From Acinetobacter sp. NIPH 2100 (GTDB lineage Bacteria > Pseudomonadota > Gammaproteobacteria > Pseudomonadales > Moraxellaceae), in assembly GCF_000369805.1 (NCBI RefSeq), contig NZ_KB850224.1, positions 558,001 to 622,000 on the forward strand: a stretch of DNA of 64,000 bases. The letters are read 5' to 3'. Position numbers and translations under genes: made by a program. A model generated the notes under the pieces. It worked only from the letters and a program-made list of their open reading frames with translations. It made no database searches and was not told the origin of the DNA. How positions within the stretch are numbered: position 1 is the stretch's first letter; the number at the start of each line of letters is the position of its first letter. Shown piece by piece: positions 38,062 to 46,411 of the stretch.

Positions 38062-38076
38062 AAAATCAGTCCTTTT
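38051..38076 (+). terminator. terminator of the alkylation-repair operon
   Basis: Arms AAAAGGACTG / CAGTCCTTTT with an AAAAAT loop overlap the alkB stop codon. Flanking A-runs and T-runs could also serve the opposite strand. Confidence 0.85.
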
Positions 38077-38082
38077 GGTACG

Positions 38083-38128
38083 CATCGCTCCTAATCGCCC
38101 TTTAAAAGGAGGGGAATAGGGAGAGATT
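38083..38128. repeat. intergenic C/G-rich palindromic repeat (copy A)
   Basis: An imperfect palindrome of the form CTCCTAATCGCCCTTT-AAA-GGAGGGGAATAGGGAG lies between alkB and secB. Related C-rich/G-rich palindromes occur at 52258 and 58199 and possibly 1130. They look like copies of a chromosomal intergenic repeat family. Confidence 0.55.
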
Positions 38129-38130
38129 AC

Positions 38131-38589
38131 TTATGCTTGACCTTGAGCGTCTGCATCAGTTTGTAAGCGTTGCATGTTTGCTTCAAACTCAGCATCAAAG
38201 TTGATTGGTGTAAGCAACAATTGCGGGAAGCTGCCTTTAGTCACTAAATCATTTACCGCTTCACGTAAGAACGGGAACAAGATATTTGGGCAATATGCAC
38301 CCAAGATGTATGGAAGACGATCTTCTTCTACACCATCAACCAAGAAGATACCTGATTGAGTGACATCAACGATGAACGCAGTTTCATTTTCGTTGTTTGC
38401 TTGAACCACAACTTTTAAAGACACTTCGTAGTGAGTTGCATCAATTTTTTCTGCAGCAGAAGATAAATTGATGTTCAACTCTGGTTGCCATTGCTTAGTA
38501 AATACTTGCGCACCAGGAACTTCAAAAGAGATGTCTTTGGTATAGATACGTTCTAACGCGAGTTGTGGCTGAACTTGTTCTTCGCTCAT
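38131..38589 (-). CDS. secB: protein-export chaperone SecB
   Basis: SecB is a tetrameric cytoplasmic chaperone that keeps precursor proteins unfolded and hands them to SecA. The 152 residues contain the family segments [21 protein letters not shown] ([18 protein letters not shown]), [22 protein letters not shown] and [15 protein letters not shown]. Length matches E. coli SecB (155). It lies downstream of grxC and a membrane-anchored rhodanese gene on the same strand, the conserved yibN-grxC-secB order. Confidence 0.97.
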   Translation of the reverse strand: MSEEQVQPQLALERIYTKDISFEVPGAQVFTKQWQPELNINLSSAAEKIDATHYEVSLKVVVQANNENETAFIVDVTQSGIFLVDGVEEDRLPYILGAYCPNILFPFLREAVNDLVTKGSFPQLLLTPINFDAEFEANMQRLQTDADAQGQA

Positions 38590-38621
38590 TGTTTTTCCTT
38601 AAATCTTGGATTTAGATGTTG

Positions 38622-38882
38622 TTAAGCTAATAATTGGTCGAGTTTGCCTTCACGCTCTAAAGCATAAAGTTGGTCAAAACCGCCAATGAATTGGTCTTTG
38701 ATAAAAATTTGCGGCACAGTACGGTGATTGGTACGTTGCATTAACTCAAGACGAACTTCTGGTGCTTCATTGGAAAGATTAATTTCTTTATAAGCAACGC
38801 CTTTGCGCTCAAGTAATTGTTTTGCGCGTACGCAATATGGGCAAGAAAGCGTTGAATAAATGGTGACGTTTTGAGTAGTCAT
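38622..38882 (-). CDS. grxC: glutaredoxin 3
   Basis: Glutaredoxin 3 reduces disulfides and protein-glutathione adducts in the cytoplasm with electrons from glutathione. The 86 residues have the active site CPYC in YSTLSCPYCVRAKQLL, the TVPQIFI cis-Pro segment and the IGGFDQLYALE glutathione-binding end. I chose the ATG at 38882, which has AAGGAG at correct distance; a longer frame to 38942 runs into the upstream gene. It lies between the yibN-like gene and secB. Confidence 0.96.
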   Translation of the reverse strand: MTTQNVTIYSTLSCPYCVRAKQLLERKGVAYKEINLSNEAPEVRLELMQRTNHRTVPQIFIKDQFIGGFDQLYALEREGKLDQLLA

Positions 38883-38893
38883 TTTATCTCTCC

Positions 38894-39310
38894 TTAAGCT
38901 TTGGTTTTGCTTTTCACTAAAGGTAAGCCTTGAGCTTTCCAATTGCTGATACCGCCGTCTAAACGGTAGCTGTCGGAATGACCAACTTTTTGCAATGCTG
39001 AGCCTGCAACTTGCCCTAAGTTACAAATAAAGACCAGTGGACGATCACTTGCTTTTAATTCATCTAAATGACTGGTGATTTGGCTATACGGAATGTTACG
39101 ACTGCCGCTGATGTGACCATCACGGAAATCTTTTCCATCACGTAAATCGATCAAAATAGCATTTTTTGCCTTGACCAAAATACCTAGAGATTGTGGTGAA
39201 ATTTTACGACCGTTGCGTTGTCCTTCTAAAACAAAGAACAGCACGATTAACACGCCGAGCGCACCAAATAAGAAGGGGTGATTCCCCATAAACTCTAACC
39301 AGCGTTCCAC
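38894..39310 (-). CDS. yibN: membrane-anchored rhodanese-like protein (YibN type)
   Basis: The 138-residue protein has one N-terminal membrane segment (about residues 10-28) followed by a rhodanese domain. LIDLRDGKDFRDGHISGSRNIPYSQI and the active-site loop FICNLGQVAGSA with Cys are evident. The domain would face the cytoplasm if the N terminus is outside. Its exact role is not known. It begins the yibN-grxC-secB group. Confidence 0.9.
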   Translation of the reverse strand: MERWLEFMGNHPFLFGALGVLIVLFFVLEGQRNGRKISPQSLGILVKAKNAILIDLRDGKDFRDGHISGSRNIPYSQITSHLDELKASDRPLVFICNLGQVAGSALQKVGHSDSYRLDGGISNWKAQGLPLVKSKTKA

Positions 39311-39404
39311 AAGTCACCTAAAGTTAAAATCAAAATTGATCCTGAGTATAACTTATCTCAATGGTGATCAAAAACTTTAGTTCAAGGGCAAATGGCGAAG
39401 AAAA

Positions 39405-40463
39405 TTAACTTTTTTGCTGCGCTTCTTGAATTTCATCGAGCAGTCGTAAATAACTGTCGAGACGACGAGGTAAAATTTCACCTGCATCAACCGCTTGTTT
39501 CAGCGCACAATTTTTCTCATGCGTGTGGGTGCAGTTACGGAACTGGCATAGTCCCAAATGTGCTTCAATCTCTGGAAAACCTGTGCGGACCTTTTCTAAA
39601 CTCAAATGCCATAGGCCGAATTCGCGGATTCCAGGAGAATCAATTAACGCACCGTTTGTTCCAAATTTAATCAAACGTGTTGAGGTTGTGGTGTGCTGTC
39701 CGAGTGCAGAGTTCTCAGAAATGATATTGGTTTTCTGTGCTGCATCAGGAACGATAGTATTAATCAGTGAGCTTTTTCCAACCCCAGACTGTCCAACAAA
39801 GGCAACGGTTTCATTATCAATGCGATTCGAAAGCGCAGATAAGTCCCCTTGTGAATGACAAATCAGGGTTTCATAGCCAAGAGATTCATATTCACTGAGG
39901 AGGGTAAGAATCGGGTCATTTTCAGTGAGCAAGTCGGATTTATTCAGCACCAATAACGCGGGAATATTGGCATCGGCACATGCCACCAGATAGCGGTCAA
40001 TCAATGTGGGGGCAGGTTCAGGTAAAGGTGCGAACACAATCACAATCAGACTGATATTGGCTGCGACAGGCTTCACTTTGTGATAGCGATCGGGACGGGT
40101 CAGTAATGATTGTCTAGGGTAAATTGCGGTGATGATCCCTAAACCTGTAATTGGATCTGCTTGCCATTTCACCCGATCACCAGTCACCAACAGTTCTAAG
40201 TTAGTACGGGTATGACAACGCCAAATACTGTCGAGTTCGATTGGTTTCCAAAACGGTTCTGGCTCACCTTCAGCCACTTGTGGTTTTTCAGGGTGCTGTT
40301 CAGGCACAGATAAGGCTTGTACTTCGAGTTGACGACCATAATGCTGAACAACCAGTCCATCTAAATCTTGCGATGTGTCAATGTCGTCTTGACGCGATTT
40401 ATGCTGTTTCTCAATACGACGCTGCTGTTGTTCGGTTAAACGACGCTTACGAATTAAAGCCAT
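39405..40463 (-). CDS. rsgA: small ribosomal subunit biogenesis GTPase RsgA
   Basis: RsgA is a circularly permuted GTPase that helps late maturation of the 30S subunit. The 352 residues have an N-terminal OB-fold region, then the GTPase motifs in the permuted order: G4 LNKSDLL, then G1 GQSGVGKSSLIN, G3 DSPGIREFG. A C-terminal zinc site is made by CQFRNCTHTHEKNC. It is divergent from orn, as in E. coli, where orn and rsgA are neighbours. Confidence 0.96.
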   Translation of the reverse strand: MALIRKRRLTEQQQRRIEKQHKSRQDDIDTSQDLDGLVVQHYGRQLEVQALSVPEQHPEKPQVAEGEPEPFWKPIELDSIWRCHTRTNLELLVTGDRVKWQADPITGLGIITAIYPRQSLLTRPDRYHKVKPVAANISLIVIVFAPLPEPAPTLIDRYLVACADANIPALLVLNKSDLLTENDPILTLLSEYESLGYETLICHSQGDLSALSNRIDNETVAFVGQSGVGKSSLINTIVPDAAQKTNIISENSALGQHTTTSTRLIKFGTNGALIDSPGIREFGLWHLSLEKVRTGFPEIEAHLGLCQFRNCTHTHEKNCALKQAVDAGEILPRRLDSYLRLLDEIQEAQQKS

Positions 40464-40587
40464 TCATATCCCAAAAAATCCACACTTTGAAGACCGCAAA
40501 AATAGCACGAAGCCGCTATAGAATTACAGCCAAGATGTAATTAATTTGCTACTATTGATGTTTTTAAGCACTTTAGAATCGCCATCC

Positions 40588-41148
40588 ATGAGTAGCACCC
40601 CTGATACACGATTAATTTGGATCGATCTGGAAATGACAGGTCTTGATACCGATAACGACAAGATTATTGAAATTGCAACAATTATTACAGATGACCATTT
40701 GAATATCTTGGCTGAAGGGCCTGTTCTAGCAGTGCATCAATCTGATTTGATTTTAAATGCGATGGATGAATGGAATACCAAGCAACATGGCCAGTCTGGT
40801 CTGGTTGAGCGTGTACGCCGTAGCAAGTTAAAGGCTGAAGATGTAGAACAGCAAACACTTGAGTTCTTGAAGAAATGGGTGAATCCAAAATCATCACCGA
40901 TGTGTGGTAACTCAATTTGCCAAGACCGTCGTTTCTTGCATCGTTTGATGCCTGAACTGGAACAATTTTTTCATTATCGTAATTTAGATGTGTCTTCGGT
41001 AAAAGAGTTAGCGAAACGTTGGAGACCTGAAATTATGAGCGGGTTAAAGAAAAATGCGTCGCATTTGGCGATGGATGACATCCGTGATTCGATTGCAGAA
41101 TTGAAATACTATCGTGAATACTTTTTTATCATGAATAACGATAAGTAA
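40588..41148 (+). CDS. orn: oligoribonuclease
   Basis: Orn degrades 2-5 nt RNA fragments and the linear dinucleotide pGpG produced from cyclic di-GMP. The 186 residues follow E. coli Orn closely, with the DEDDh residues in [21 protein letters not shown] and [10 protein letters not shown]. One oddity is NSIC in place of the usual NSIG. I chose the ATG at 40588, giving [16 protein letters not shown]; an upstream frame start at 40546 adds a non-homologous tail. The ribosome binding site before it is weak. A terminator follows. Confidence 0.95.
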   Translation: MSSTPDTRLIWIDLEMTGLDTDNDKIIEIATIITDDHLNILAEGPVLAVHQSDLILNAMDEWNTKQHGQSGLVERVRRSKLKAEDVEQQTLEFLKKWVNPKSSPMCGNSICQDRRFLHRLMPELEQFFHYRNLDVSSVKELAKRWRPEIMSGLKKNASHLAMDDIRDSIAELKYYREYFFIMNNDK

Positions 41149-41167
41149 TCGATTATTGAATGATACA

Positions 41168-41193
41168 TAAAAGGAGCTTAGGCTCCTTTTTTA
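41168..41193 (+). terminator. terminator of orn
   Basis: Arms AAAAGGAGC / GCTCCTTTT around a TTAG-type loop are followed by T residues 20 bp after the stop. Confidence 0.9.
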
Positions 41194-41275
41194 ATCTGCT
41201 AAAAAAGTTTGGGCTTGATCAAAAAATCGCTTAAACTCGGCTTTTAATTGCAAACTATAAAAAAAGAGAGTCTAT

Positions 41276-42010
41276 ATGCAAAGTACCAACCCTATTTTAA
41301 CACGGGTGGAAACCTATCAAGATATTGCTGAGCCAATGACCATTCAGGGTGCGATTCAAAAATCTGTACTTTTAACGGTGATTGCTGCTGTTTTAGGCAT
41401 GGCCTTATTTTTCTACTGTGCCATCACAGCGAATCTTTCTATTGCCTATGCTGCAACCATTATTGGTGCAGTGGGTGGTTTAATTCTCGCCCTCATTACC
41501 ACATTTAAATCCAATACTGCACCTGCTTTGGCCATTCCGTATGCCTTATTTGAAGGCGCATTCCTTGGTGGCGTATCGTTTATTTTCCAGTTGAAATATC
41601 CAGGCGTACCTTTACAGGCATTATTGGCAACATTCGTTACCACTTTGGTTCTGTTTGCTTTATATAAATTCCAAGTGATTCGTGCGACGGAAAAATTTAA
41701 GGCTGTTGTGGTATCTGCTACGATCGCTATTGCACTGGTGTTTGTGGTGCAAATCATTTTGCGTTTGGCTTTTGGTTCAAGCATCCCTTATATCTTTGAA
41801 AGTAACTGGTTGGGTATCGGCTTTGCTGCTTTTGTTGCTGTGATTGCATCATTAAACCTGATTTTGGATTTTGACTTGATTGAAAATGCGGCTGCGCAAC
41901 GTGCACCAAAAGCATTTGAATGGATCTGTGCCATTGCCTTATTGGCGACTTTGGTATGGATGTATTATTCATTCCTGCGTTTATTGAGTCTGCTTCGCGG
42001 TGACGATTAA
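41276..42010 (+). CDS. Bax inhibitor-1 / YccA family membrane protein
   Basis: The 244-residue protein has seven hydrophobic segments and the Bax-inhibitor-1 pattern. Segments such as AIPYALFEGAFLGGVS and LDFDLIENAAAQRAPKAFEW are characteristic; the latter holds the conserved acidic residues of the proposed pH-sensing pair. A cytoplasmic N-terminal tail of about 25 residues precedes the first segment. In bacteria YccA interacts with the FtsH protease, while structural work on a Bacillus relative shows a calcium leak. Which applies here is unknown. The gene is monocistronic between two terminators, with AAAGAGAG upstream of the ATG. Confidence 0.9.
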   Translation: MQSTNPILTRVETYQDIAEPMTIQGAIQKSVLLTVIAAVLGMALFFYCAITANLSIAYAATIIGAVGGLILALITTFKSNTAPALAIPYALFEGAFLGGVSFIFQLKYPGVPLQALLATFVTTLVLFALYKFQVIRATEKFKAVVVSATIAIALVFVVQIILRLAFGSSIPYIFESNWLGIGFAAFVAVIASLNLILDFDLIENAAAQRAPKAFEWICAIALLATLVWMYYSFLRLLSLLRGDD

Positions 42011-42032
42011 GTTCTGATTTAAGTAAAAATAC

Positions 42033-42063
42033 AAATCGTCTTCAAGTGAAGGCGATTTTTTTA
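42033..42063 (+). terminator. terminator after the Bax-inhibitor-like gene
   Basis: An imperfect stem AAATCGTCTTCA / TGAAGGCGATTT with a two-base loop is followed by a T-run. Confidence 0.85.
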
Positions 42064-42152
42064 TGCAAGATTGTAAAAAAGATGGATTATGCAATTCCGC
42101 ATTGCGCTGATTATTGGCATCATGTGGTGAAAATTTTTCGAGTGAGAATAAG

Positions 42153-42956
42153 ATGTCACAAGGACTTTTAGCTGGTAAACGTTTTTTAATTGCCGGTATT
42201 GCAAGTAAATTATCGATTGCTTACGGTATTGCCGCTGCCTTACACCGTGAAGGTGCTGAGCTTGCGTTTACTTATCCAAATGAAAAGCTGAAAAAGCGTG
42301 TGGATGATTTTGCAGCACAGTTTGGTTCAACTTTAGTTTTTCCTTGTGATGTTGCTGTTGACGCAGAAATTGACAATGCTTTTGTTGAATTAGCAAAACA
42401 CTGGGATGGTTTGGACGGTGTGGTGCATTCAATTGGTTTTGCACCAGCGCATACGCTTGATGGTGACTTTACTGACGTAACGGATCGTGATGGTTTTAAA
42501 ATTGCACATGACATTAGCGCGTATAGCTTTGTTGCGATGGCGCGTGCGGCTAAACCATTATTACAAGCGCGCCAAGGTTGTTTGTTGACTTTGACTTATC
42601 AAGGTTCTGAGCGTGTGATGCCGAACTATAACGTGATGGGTATGGCGAAAGCATCGTTAGAAGCAGGCGTTCGTTATTTAGCATCAAGTTTGGGCGTAGA
42701 CGGTATTCGTGTGAATGCAATTTCTGCGGGTCCAATCCGTACTTTGGCAGCATCAGGCATTAAGTCTTTCCGTAAAATGTTAGATGCCAATGAAAAAATC
42801 TCTCCACTTAAACGTAATGTGACCATTGAAGAAGTGGGTAATGCTGCATTATTCCTTTGCTCGCCGTGGGCTTCAGGTATTACTGGTGAAATCATGTATG
42901 TCGATGGTGGCTTTAATACTGTTGGTATGAGCCAGTCGATGATGGATGATGAATAA
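42153..42956 (+). CDS. fabI: enoyl-[acyl-carrier-protein] reductase (NADH) FabI
   Basis: FabI catalyses the last reduction of fatty-acid elongation in the cytoplasm. The 267 residues are a short-chain dehydrogenase with FabI features: the cofactor segment [28 protein letters not shown], the Tyr-x6-Lys catalytic pair in [14 protein letters not shown] and the [13 protein letters not shown] loop. I chose the ATG at 42153, giving [13 protein letters not shown]; an upstream frame start at 42114 is not supported. It is monocistronic and ends in a bidirectional terminator. Confidence 0.96.
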   Translation: MSQGLLAGKRFLIAGIASKLSIAYGIAAALHREGAELAFTYPNEKLKKRVDDFAAQFGSTLVFPCDVAVDAEIDNAFVELAKHWDGLDGVVHSIGFAPAHTLDGDFTDVTDRDGFKIAHDISAYSFVAMARAAKPLLQARQGCLLTLTYQGSERVMPNYNVMGMAKASLEAGVRYLASSLGVDGIRVNAISAGPIRTLAASGIKSFRKMLDANEKISPLKRNVTIEEVGNAALFLCSPWASGITGEIMYVDGGFNTVGMSQSMMDDE

Positions 42957-42977
42957 TTAGATTGATCTAAATTATTT

Positions 42978-43006
42978 AATAAAGCCGCTTTTAGAGCGGC
43001 TTTATT
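42978..43006 (+). terminator. terminator of fabI
   Basis: A 12-bp perfect stem (AATAAAGCCGCT / AGCGGCTTTATT) with a five-base loop lies 22 bp after the stop and can work in both directions. Confidence 0.9.
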
Positions 43007-43046
43007 TGTAAGGGGTAGAGTGGGATTTAAAAACTACAGTGGCCTG

Positions 43047-44033
43047 CTAGAAGTCTATTTGTACAGCCTTTGCAGCTATTTTCTCTTGTAGTCTAATTAT
43101 TTCAGTTCCATCAACTTCTTTTAGATACCAGTACTCTTCATCTTCAATTGGGTAAAATTGTATGAGGTCAGGTTTATCAAGAGCATTTCTGACTACACAA
43201 ACCCGATAGTTCTCTAAGTTATTTTGGAGCTGAAAGTATTCATTTGGTGTTAATTCAAACTGAATAACGTTTCCTTTGTGACCTTTAACTTCTAAAAGAA
43301 GCTTTTCAGATTCTTTAGTGGCCTCCAAATCCCAACCAGCATTATCTTTTTCAACAGTGATAACGTTGTAACCAAGTGATTCGTAATACTTCCATGTTAA
43401 TTGTATAGCTGCTATTTCTATTGCTAGTATAAGATCTTTACTAGGCTTTGTTTTTTTTGTAGGCAGATTATTCGTTTTGTTATTATGACAATATATGTAA
43501 GCCCTAAGTTCATTCTTAAAATCATTCACATGCGGTATTTCGTCATCTCCATACCAAACATTTGAAGTTCCTGGAAAACCCTTTCCTTTAGGAATTGGGA
43601 AAGTCCTTTTTAGGGTAGGTAGAAGATTTGAAAATTCAGATCTCACTTCGGATAGGTATTCAATATTGTTCCAGTCATCTTGGTTTTTGCTTCCTCTACG
43701 TTTACGATATTCTTTATGGTAGATAGTTGCTCCTAAATACCATCCAGTGACAAATTGACCACCATCTGGGTGAGTAGAAATAAAGACAATATCAACATTA
43801 TCAAGCTCATCCCCTTTCTTCCATAAGTATTGATTTGAAATACGATTAAGGTCAATTCCTGCAAAATTCTTGGACATTACATATCCATAACGCCGTCCCG
43901 CCTCTTCACGAAAATTCCACATTTCACCACCCTCACCATTTTCCTTAATATGAGAGCCACCCCCAATAATTTCTCCTTTACCAGAATAATCATCCATCCA
44001 ACCAAGTCTGAAAATAATTAATGGATTTTGCAC
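43047..44033 (-). CDS. putative restriction-type nuclease: N-terminal unknown domain plus DUF3883-like PD-(D/E)XK domain
   Basis: The 328-residue protein has two parts. Residues about 195-328 look like DUF3883/Mrr-type PD-(D/E)XK nuclease: Glu206 in AIEIAAIQ, Asp235 in GWDLEAT and Glu248-x-Lys250 in LLEVKG, followed by the FELTPNEY pattern. Residues 1-160 have FRLGWMDDYSG, GGGSHIKENGEGGEMWNF, VTGWYLGATIYH and GTSNVWYGDDE. I have seen this pattern fused to other nuclease domains; it may be an EVE/PUA-like reader of modified bases, but that is inference. The start is a GTG with GGGGG upstream. The gene stands alone in A+T-rich DNA between fabI and a small lipoprotein gene, which suggests horizontal gain. 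No methyltransferase gene is near, so a type IV-like restriction role is the best guess. Confidence 0.6.
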   Translation of the reverse strand: MQNPLIIFRLGWMDDYSGKGEIIGGGSHIKENGEGGEMWNFREEAGRRYGYVMSKNFAGIDLNRISNQYLWKKGDELDNVDIVFISTHPDGGQFVTGWYLGATIYHKEYRKRRGSKNQDDWNNIEYLSEVRSEFSNLLPTLKRTFPIPKGKGFPGTSNVWYGDDEIPHVNDFKNELRAYIYCHNNKTNNLPTKKTKPSKDLILAIEIAAIQLTWKYYESLGYNVITVEKDNAGWDLEATKESEKLLLEVKGHKGNVIQFELTPNEYFQLQNNLENYRVCVVRNALDKPDLIQFYPIEDEEYWYLKEVDGTEIIRLQEKIAAKAVQIDF

Positions 44034-44311
44034 GATACCCCCAGAATTATAATTTAAATTATTTAGCTATATTTTGATCAGTATATAAAACAGTAATATT
44101 TGCATCAATACAAAAACGATGGGAAACATTATTTAATAATTTTTTGATTTTATGGTCAATTTAGTAATTAGTAATATATAAAAAAATAGTAAATCATTTG
44201 TCATCCCATCCTTTATATGCTAATTAATGCTGGTTTTTTGTTGAATCGAAAATTCTAAACAGAATATCGATAAACATATTATTTTTTAGCTTTCGGGGTA
44301 GGTCAAAAAGC

Positions 44312-44728
44312 GTGAAGAAAATAGCTGTTGTTTTGGGATTAGTCACTCTTCTTTCACTTCAAGGTTGTGCTGCAGTGATGGCAAGTAACCAACCGCATAA
44401 AAAGAATATGGCGGTTTTAGAGGTGGGAAAACATCGAAATTATGTGATTTCTGAATTGGGCGCACCCGTCACTTCAGAAACCGTGAATGGTGAACGCAAA
44501 GAGATTTATACCTTTCAGCAAGGCTATTCAAAAGCAGCCAGAATCAGCCGTACGCTATGGCACACAACTGCGGATATTGCCACAATTGGTCTATGGGAAG
44601 TGATTGGCTCTCCAACTGAGATGTATTTCAATGGTCAGCAACTTTCGTATGAAGTTGTTTTTGATGATCAGGACAAGATTAAACGTATTCACCAGATCCA
44701 GAATAATCCAGATCTGGTGAAAGAATAA
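44312..44728 (+). CDS. small lipoprotein, BamE/SmpA-like fold possible
   Basis: The 138-residue product is a lipoprotein with a signal sequence ending in the lipobox LQGC. After a short linker, VGKHRNYVISELGAPVTSE resembles the first half of the BamE/OmlA (SmpA) fold, where a G-x-x-x-x-x-V-x-x-x-L-G-x-P pattern is common. A hydrophobic middle stretch (TTADIATIGLWEVIGSP) is unusual for BamE and could contact the membrane. The start is GTG (44312) with no strong binding site. It converges with the outer-membrane factor gene; the two share a terminator. The function is unknown. Confidence 0.7.
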   Translation: MKKIAVVLGLVTLLSLQGCAAVMASNQPHKKNMAVLEVGKHRNYVISELGAPVTSETVNGERKEIYTFQQGYSKAARISRTLWHTTADIATIGLWEVIGSPTEMYFNGQQLSYEVVFDDQDKIKRIHQIQNNPDLVKE

Positions 44729-44735
44729 GCGCACA

Positions 44736-44761
44736 AAACAATAGCACTAGGACTATTGTTT
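44736..44761 (+). terminator. bidirectional terminator between the small lipoprotein and the outer-membrane factor
   Basis: Arms AAACAATAG / CTATTGTTT lie between convergent genes, and the right arm overlaps the stop of the minus-strand gene. Confidence 0.7.
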
Positions 44762-46153
44762 CGATAGTTCTTTTACAGGACTGCCACCTAAGGCTTGCAT
44801 CAAAGTGACATATGCATTGTATTGATTCTGCTTGGTTTCAACCAAGCTGAGCCGTGCATTACGTGTGGTTTCTTGTGCATCCAGTAGGTTCTTTAAGGCA
44901 ATTGCGCCATTACGATAACGCACTTCGGTTAAACGTTCAGTTTTATCTGCCAGCTCGACATTACGTTGCTGTAATTGAACTTGCTGATTCAGTTGAGTAC
45001 GATTGGATAAGGCATTTTCCACATCGGCAAAAGCTTGGTATAAGGTTTGACGATATTGAGTAATGGCTTTTTCATATTCAAGATCACTGATCTCAATATC
45101 CTTCTTCATATCATTATATTGAAGAAAAGGTAGGCTTAAGCTTGCCCCTAAAGTCAAAGCAGGGTTCTTTAACAGTTGTGTTAAAGAGGTACTGGATGAA
45201 CCTAGATTTCCCGTCAAATTAATCGATGGATAATAGCTGGCTTTGGTTGCATCTTTATTGGCTAAGGTTTTGCGTAGGCGTAATTCAGATGCTTGTAAGT
45301 CAGGACGACGCGATAAAATATCGGCAGGTAAGCCTACGGCAAGACTCGGTAGGGCATTGCGCGGAAACTGTGCAGGTTCCTGAATATTCAGTTGTTGTAC
45401 AGGTTCGTGTAGCAATACGGCAATAGCAGTACGTGCTTCGACACGTTGTTGTTCAATCTGACTGAGGCTGGCTTTTTGGCTTTGTACCGATTGTTCCGCT
45501 TGAGTTAAATCTAAACCTGAAACCGCACCCGCTTTATACTGTGATTGCACCAAAGAATAGATTTTTTGGGTCGAAGCCAAGTTCTGCTGAATGGTTTGAT
45601 AGCGTTCGTTCAGATAGCCAAGCTGCCAATACAGTTTCGCTGTGGTTCCAACCAGACTTTGTGCCGTGGCTTGCAAATCTTGTTCACTAGCCAAAGCCTC
45701 CCAGCGGCTAGCTTCAGTTTGATTGGCGAGTTTGCCAAATAGGTCAAGTTCATAGCTAACGCCAACGCTAGTCGATAAACCGTGGTCAGAGCCATCGCCT
45801 GAACGGAGGTCATAGTTATGACCTGCTGAAACACTTGAACTGGTCCGAATACCTTGTTTATTTTCAGCCAAACCTGCCTGTAAACGAGCTTGTTTAAGGG
45901 TAATCCCTGCAACGCTTAAATCACTATTTTTAGCGAGAACTTGATCGACCAATTGATTCAGTTGGGCATCATTAAACAGTGTCCACCACTGATCAGTTAG
46001 ATGCACATTCTTATTTTTTTGCGCATCATACTGAAACTGTTGAGGTACTTGTACTGTTGGGGCGTTATAGGGGGTTTTCACCACAGCAGAACAGCCAGCT
46101 AATGATGTGCTGAGACAAAGTGCAAGTGCGATTTTATGTTGTTTGAATAACAT
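44753..46153 (-). CDS. outer-membrane factor of a tripartite efflux system (NodT family)
   Basis: This TolC-like outer-membrane lipoprotein forms the exit duct of efflux pumps. The 466 residues have a lipobox LAGC, the TDQWWTLFNDAQLNQLVDQ start typical of NodT proteins, and the two-fold repeated OEP coiled-coil pattern, with GLPADILSRRPDLQASELRL in the middle and LVETKQNQYNAYVTLMQALGG at the end. It lies 258 bp downstream of macB on the same strand and is the likely partner of MacAB, though a repeat element separates them and it may have its own promoter. Confidence 0.9.
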   Translation of the reverse strand: MLFKQHKIALALCLSTSLAGCSAVVKTPYNAPTVQVPQQFQYDAQKNKNVHLTDQWWTLFNDAQLNQLVDQVLAKNSDLSVAGITLKQARLQAGLAENKQGIRTSSSVSAGHNYDLRSGDGSDHGLSTSVGVSYELDLFGKLANQTEASRWEALASEQDLQATAQSLVGTTAKLYWQLGYLNERYQTIQQNLASTQKIYSLVQSQYKAGAVSGLDLTQAEQSVQSQKASLSQIEQQRVEARTAIAVLLHEPVQQLNIQEPAQFPRNALPSLAVGLPADILSRRPDLQASELRLRKTLANKDATKASYYPSINLTGNLGSSSTSLTQLLKNPALTLGASLSLPFLQYNDMKKDIEISDLEYEKAITQYRQTLYQAFADVENALSNRTQLNQQVQLQQRNVELADKTERLTEVRYRNGAIALKNLLDAQETTRNARLSLVETKQNQYNAYVTLMQALGGSPVKELSKQ

Positions 46154-46239
46154 TGATCGTCATTCCCTTAATAATTTGAAAGAGCATGATTATCGAGACA
46201 GTGTCTTATCGAGTTCTCATCCATTTTCAGTTTAAGCCT

Positions 46240-46375
46240 TCGGCTCGACCTACTTTTCTTTCGGGAAAAGTAGGCAAAACCATCGTCATCCGCAAAACCT
46301 GTTCTATTTTTTCATTTATCTAACTTTTCACAGAAACAATATCTTGTTGATACCACGCAGGTTGCGGATGACATT
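46240..46375. repeat. repeat-rich spacer between macB and the outer-membrane factor gene
   Basis: Two inverted repeats lie here. CCTACTTTTC / GAAAAGTAGG (around 46250-46275) forms a 10-bp hairpin, and the surrounding CTTCGGCTCGA...CAAAACCATCG wording looks like an interspersed repeat. A second pair, GTCATCCGCAAAACCTG at 46285-46301 and CAGGTTGCGGATGAC at 46358-46372, flanks about 56 bp like the terminal repeats of a miniature element. Confidence 0.5.
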
Positions 46376-46411
46376 CCCGAGTATCTTATTTCTGAGATCA
46401 ATTTTTGATGG

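Noticed and set aside
43047..44033. Complete restriction-modification system
   Set aside because: Only a nuclease-like gene is present; no DNA methyltransferase or specificity subunit gene is found nearby.
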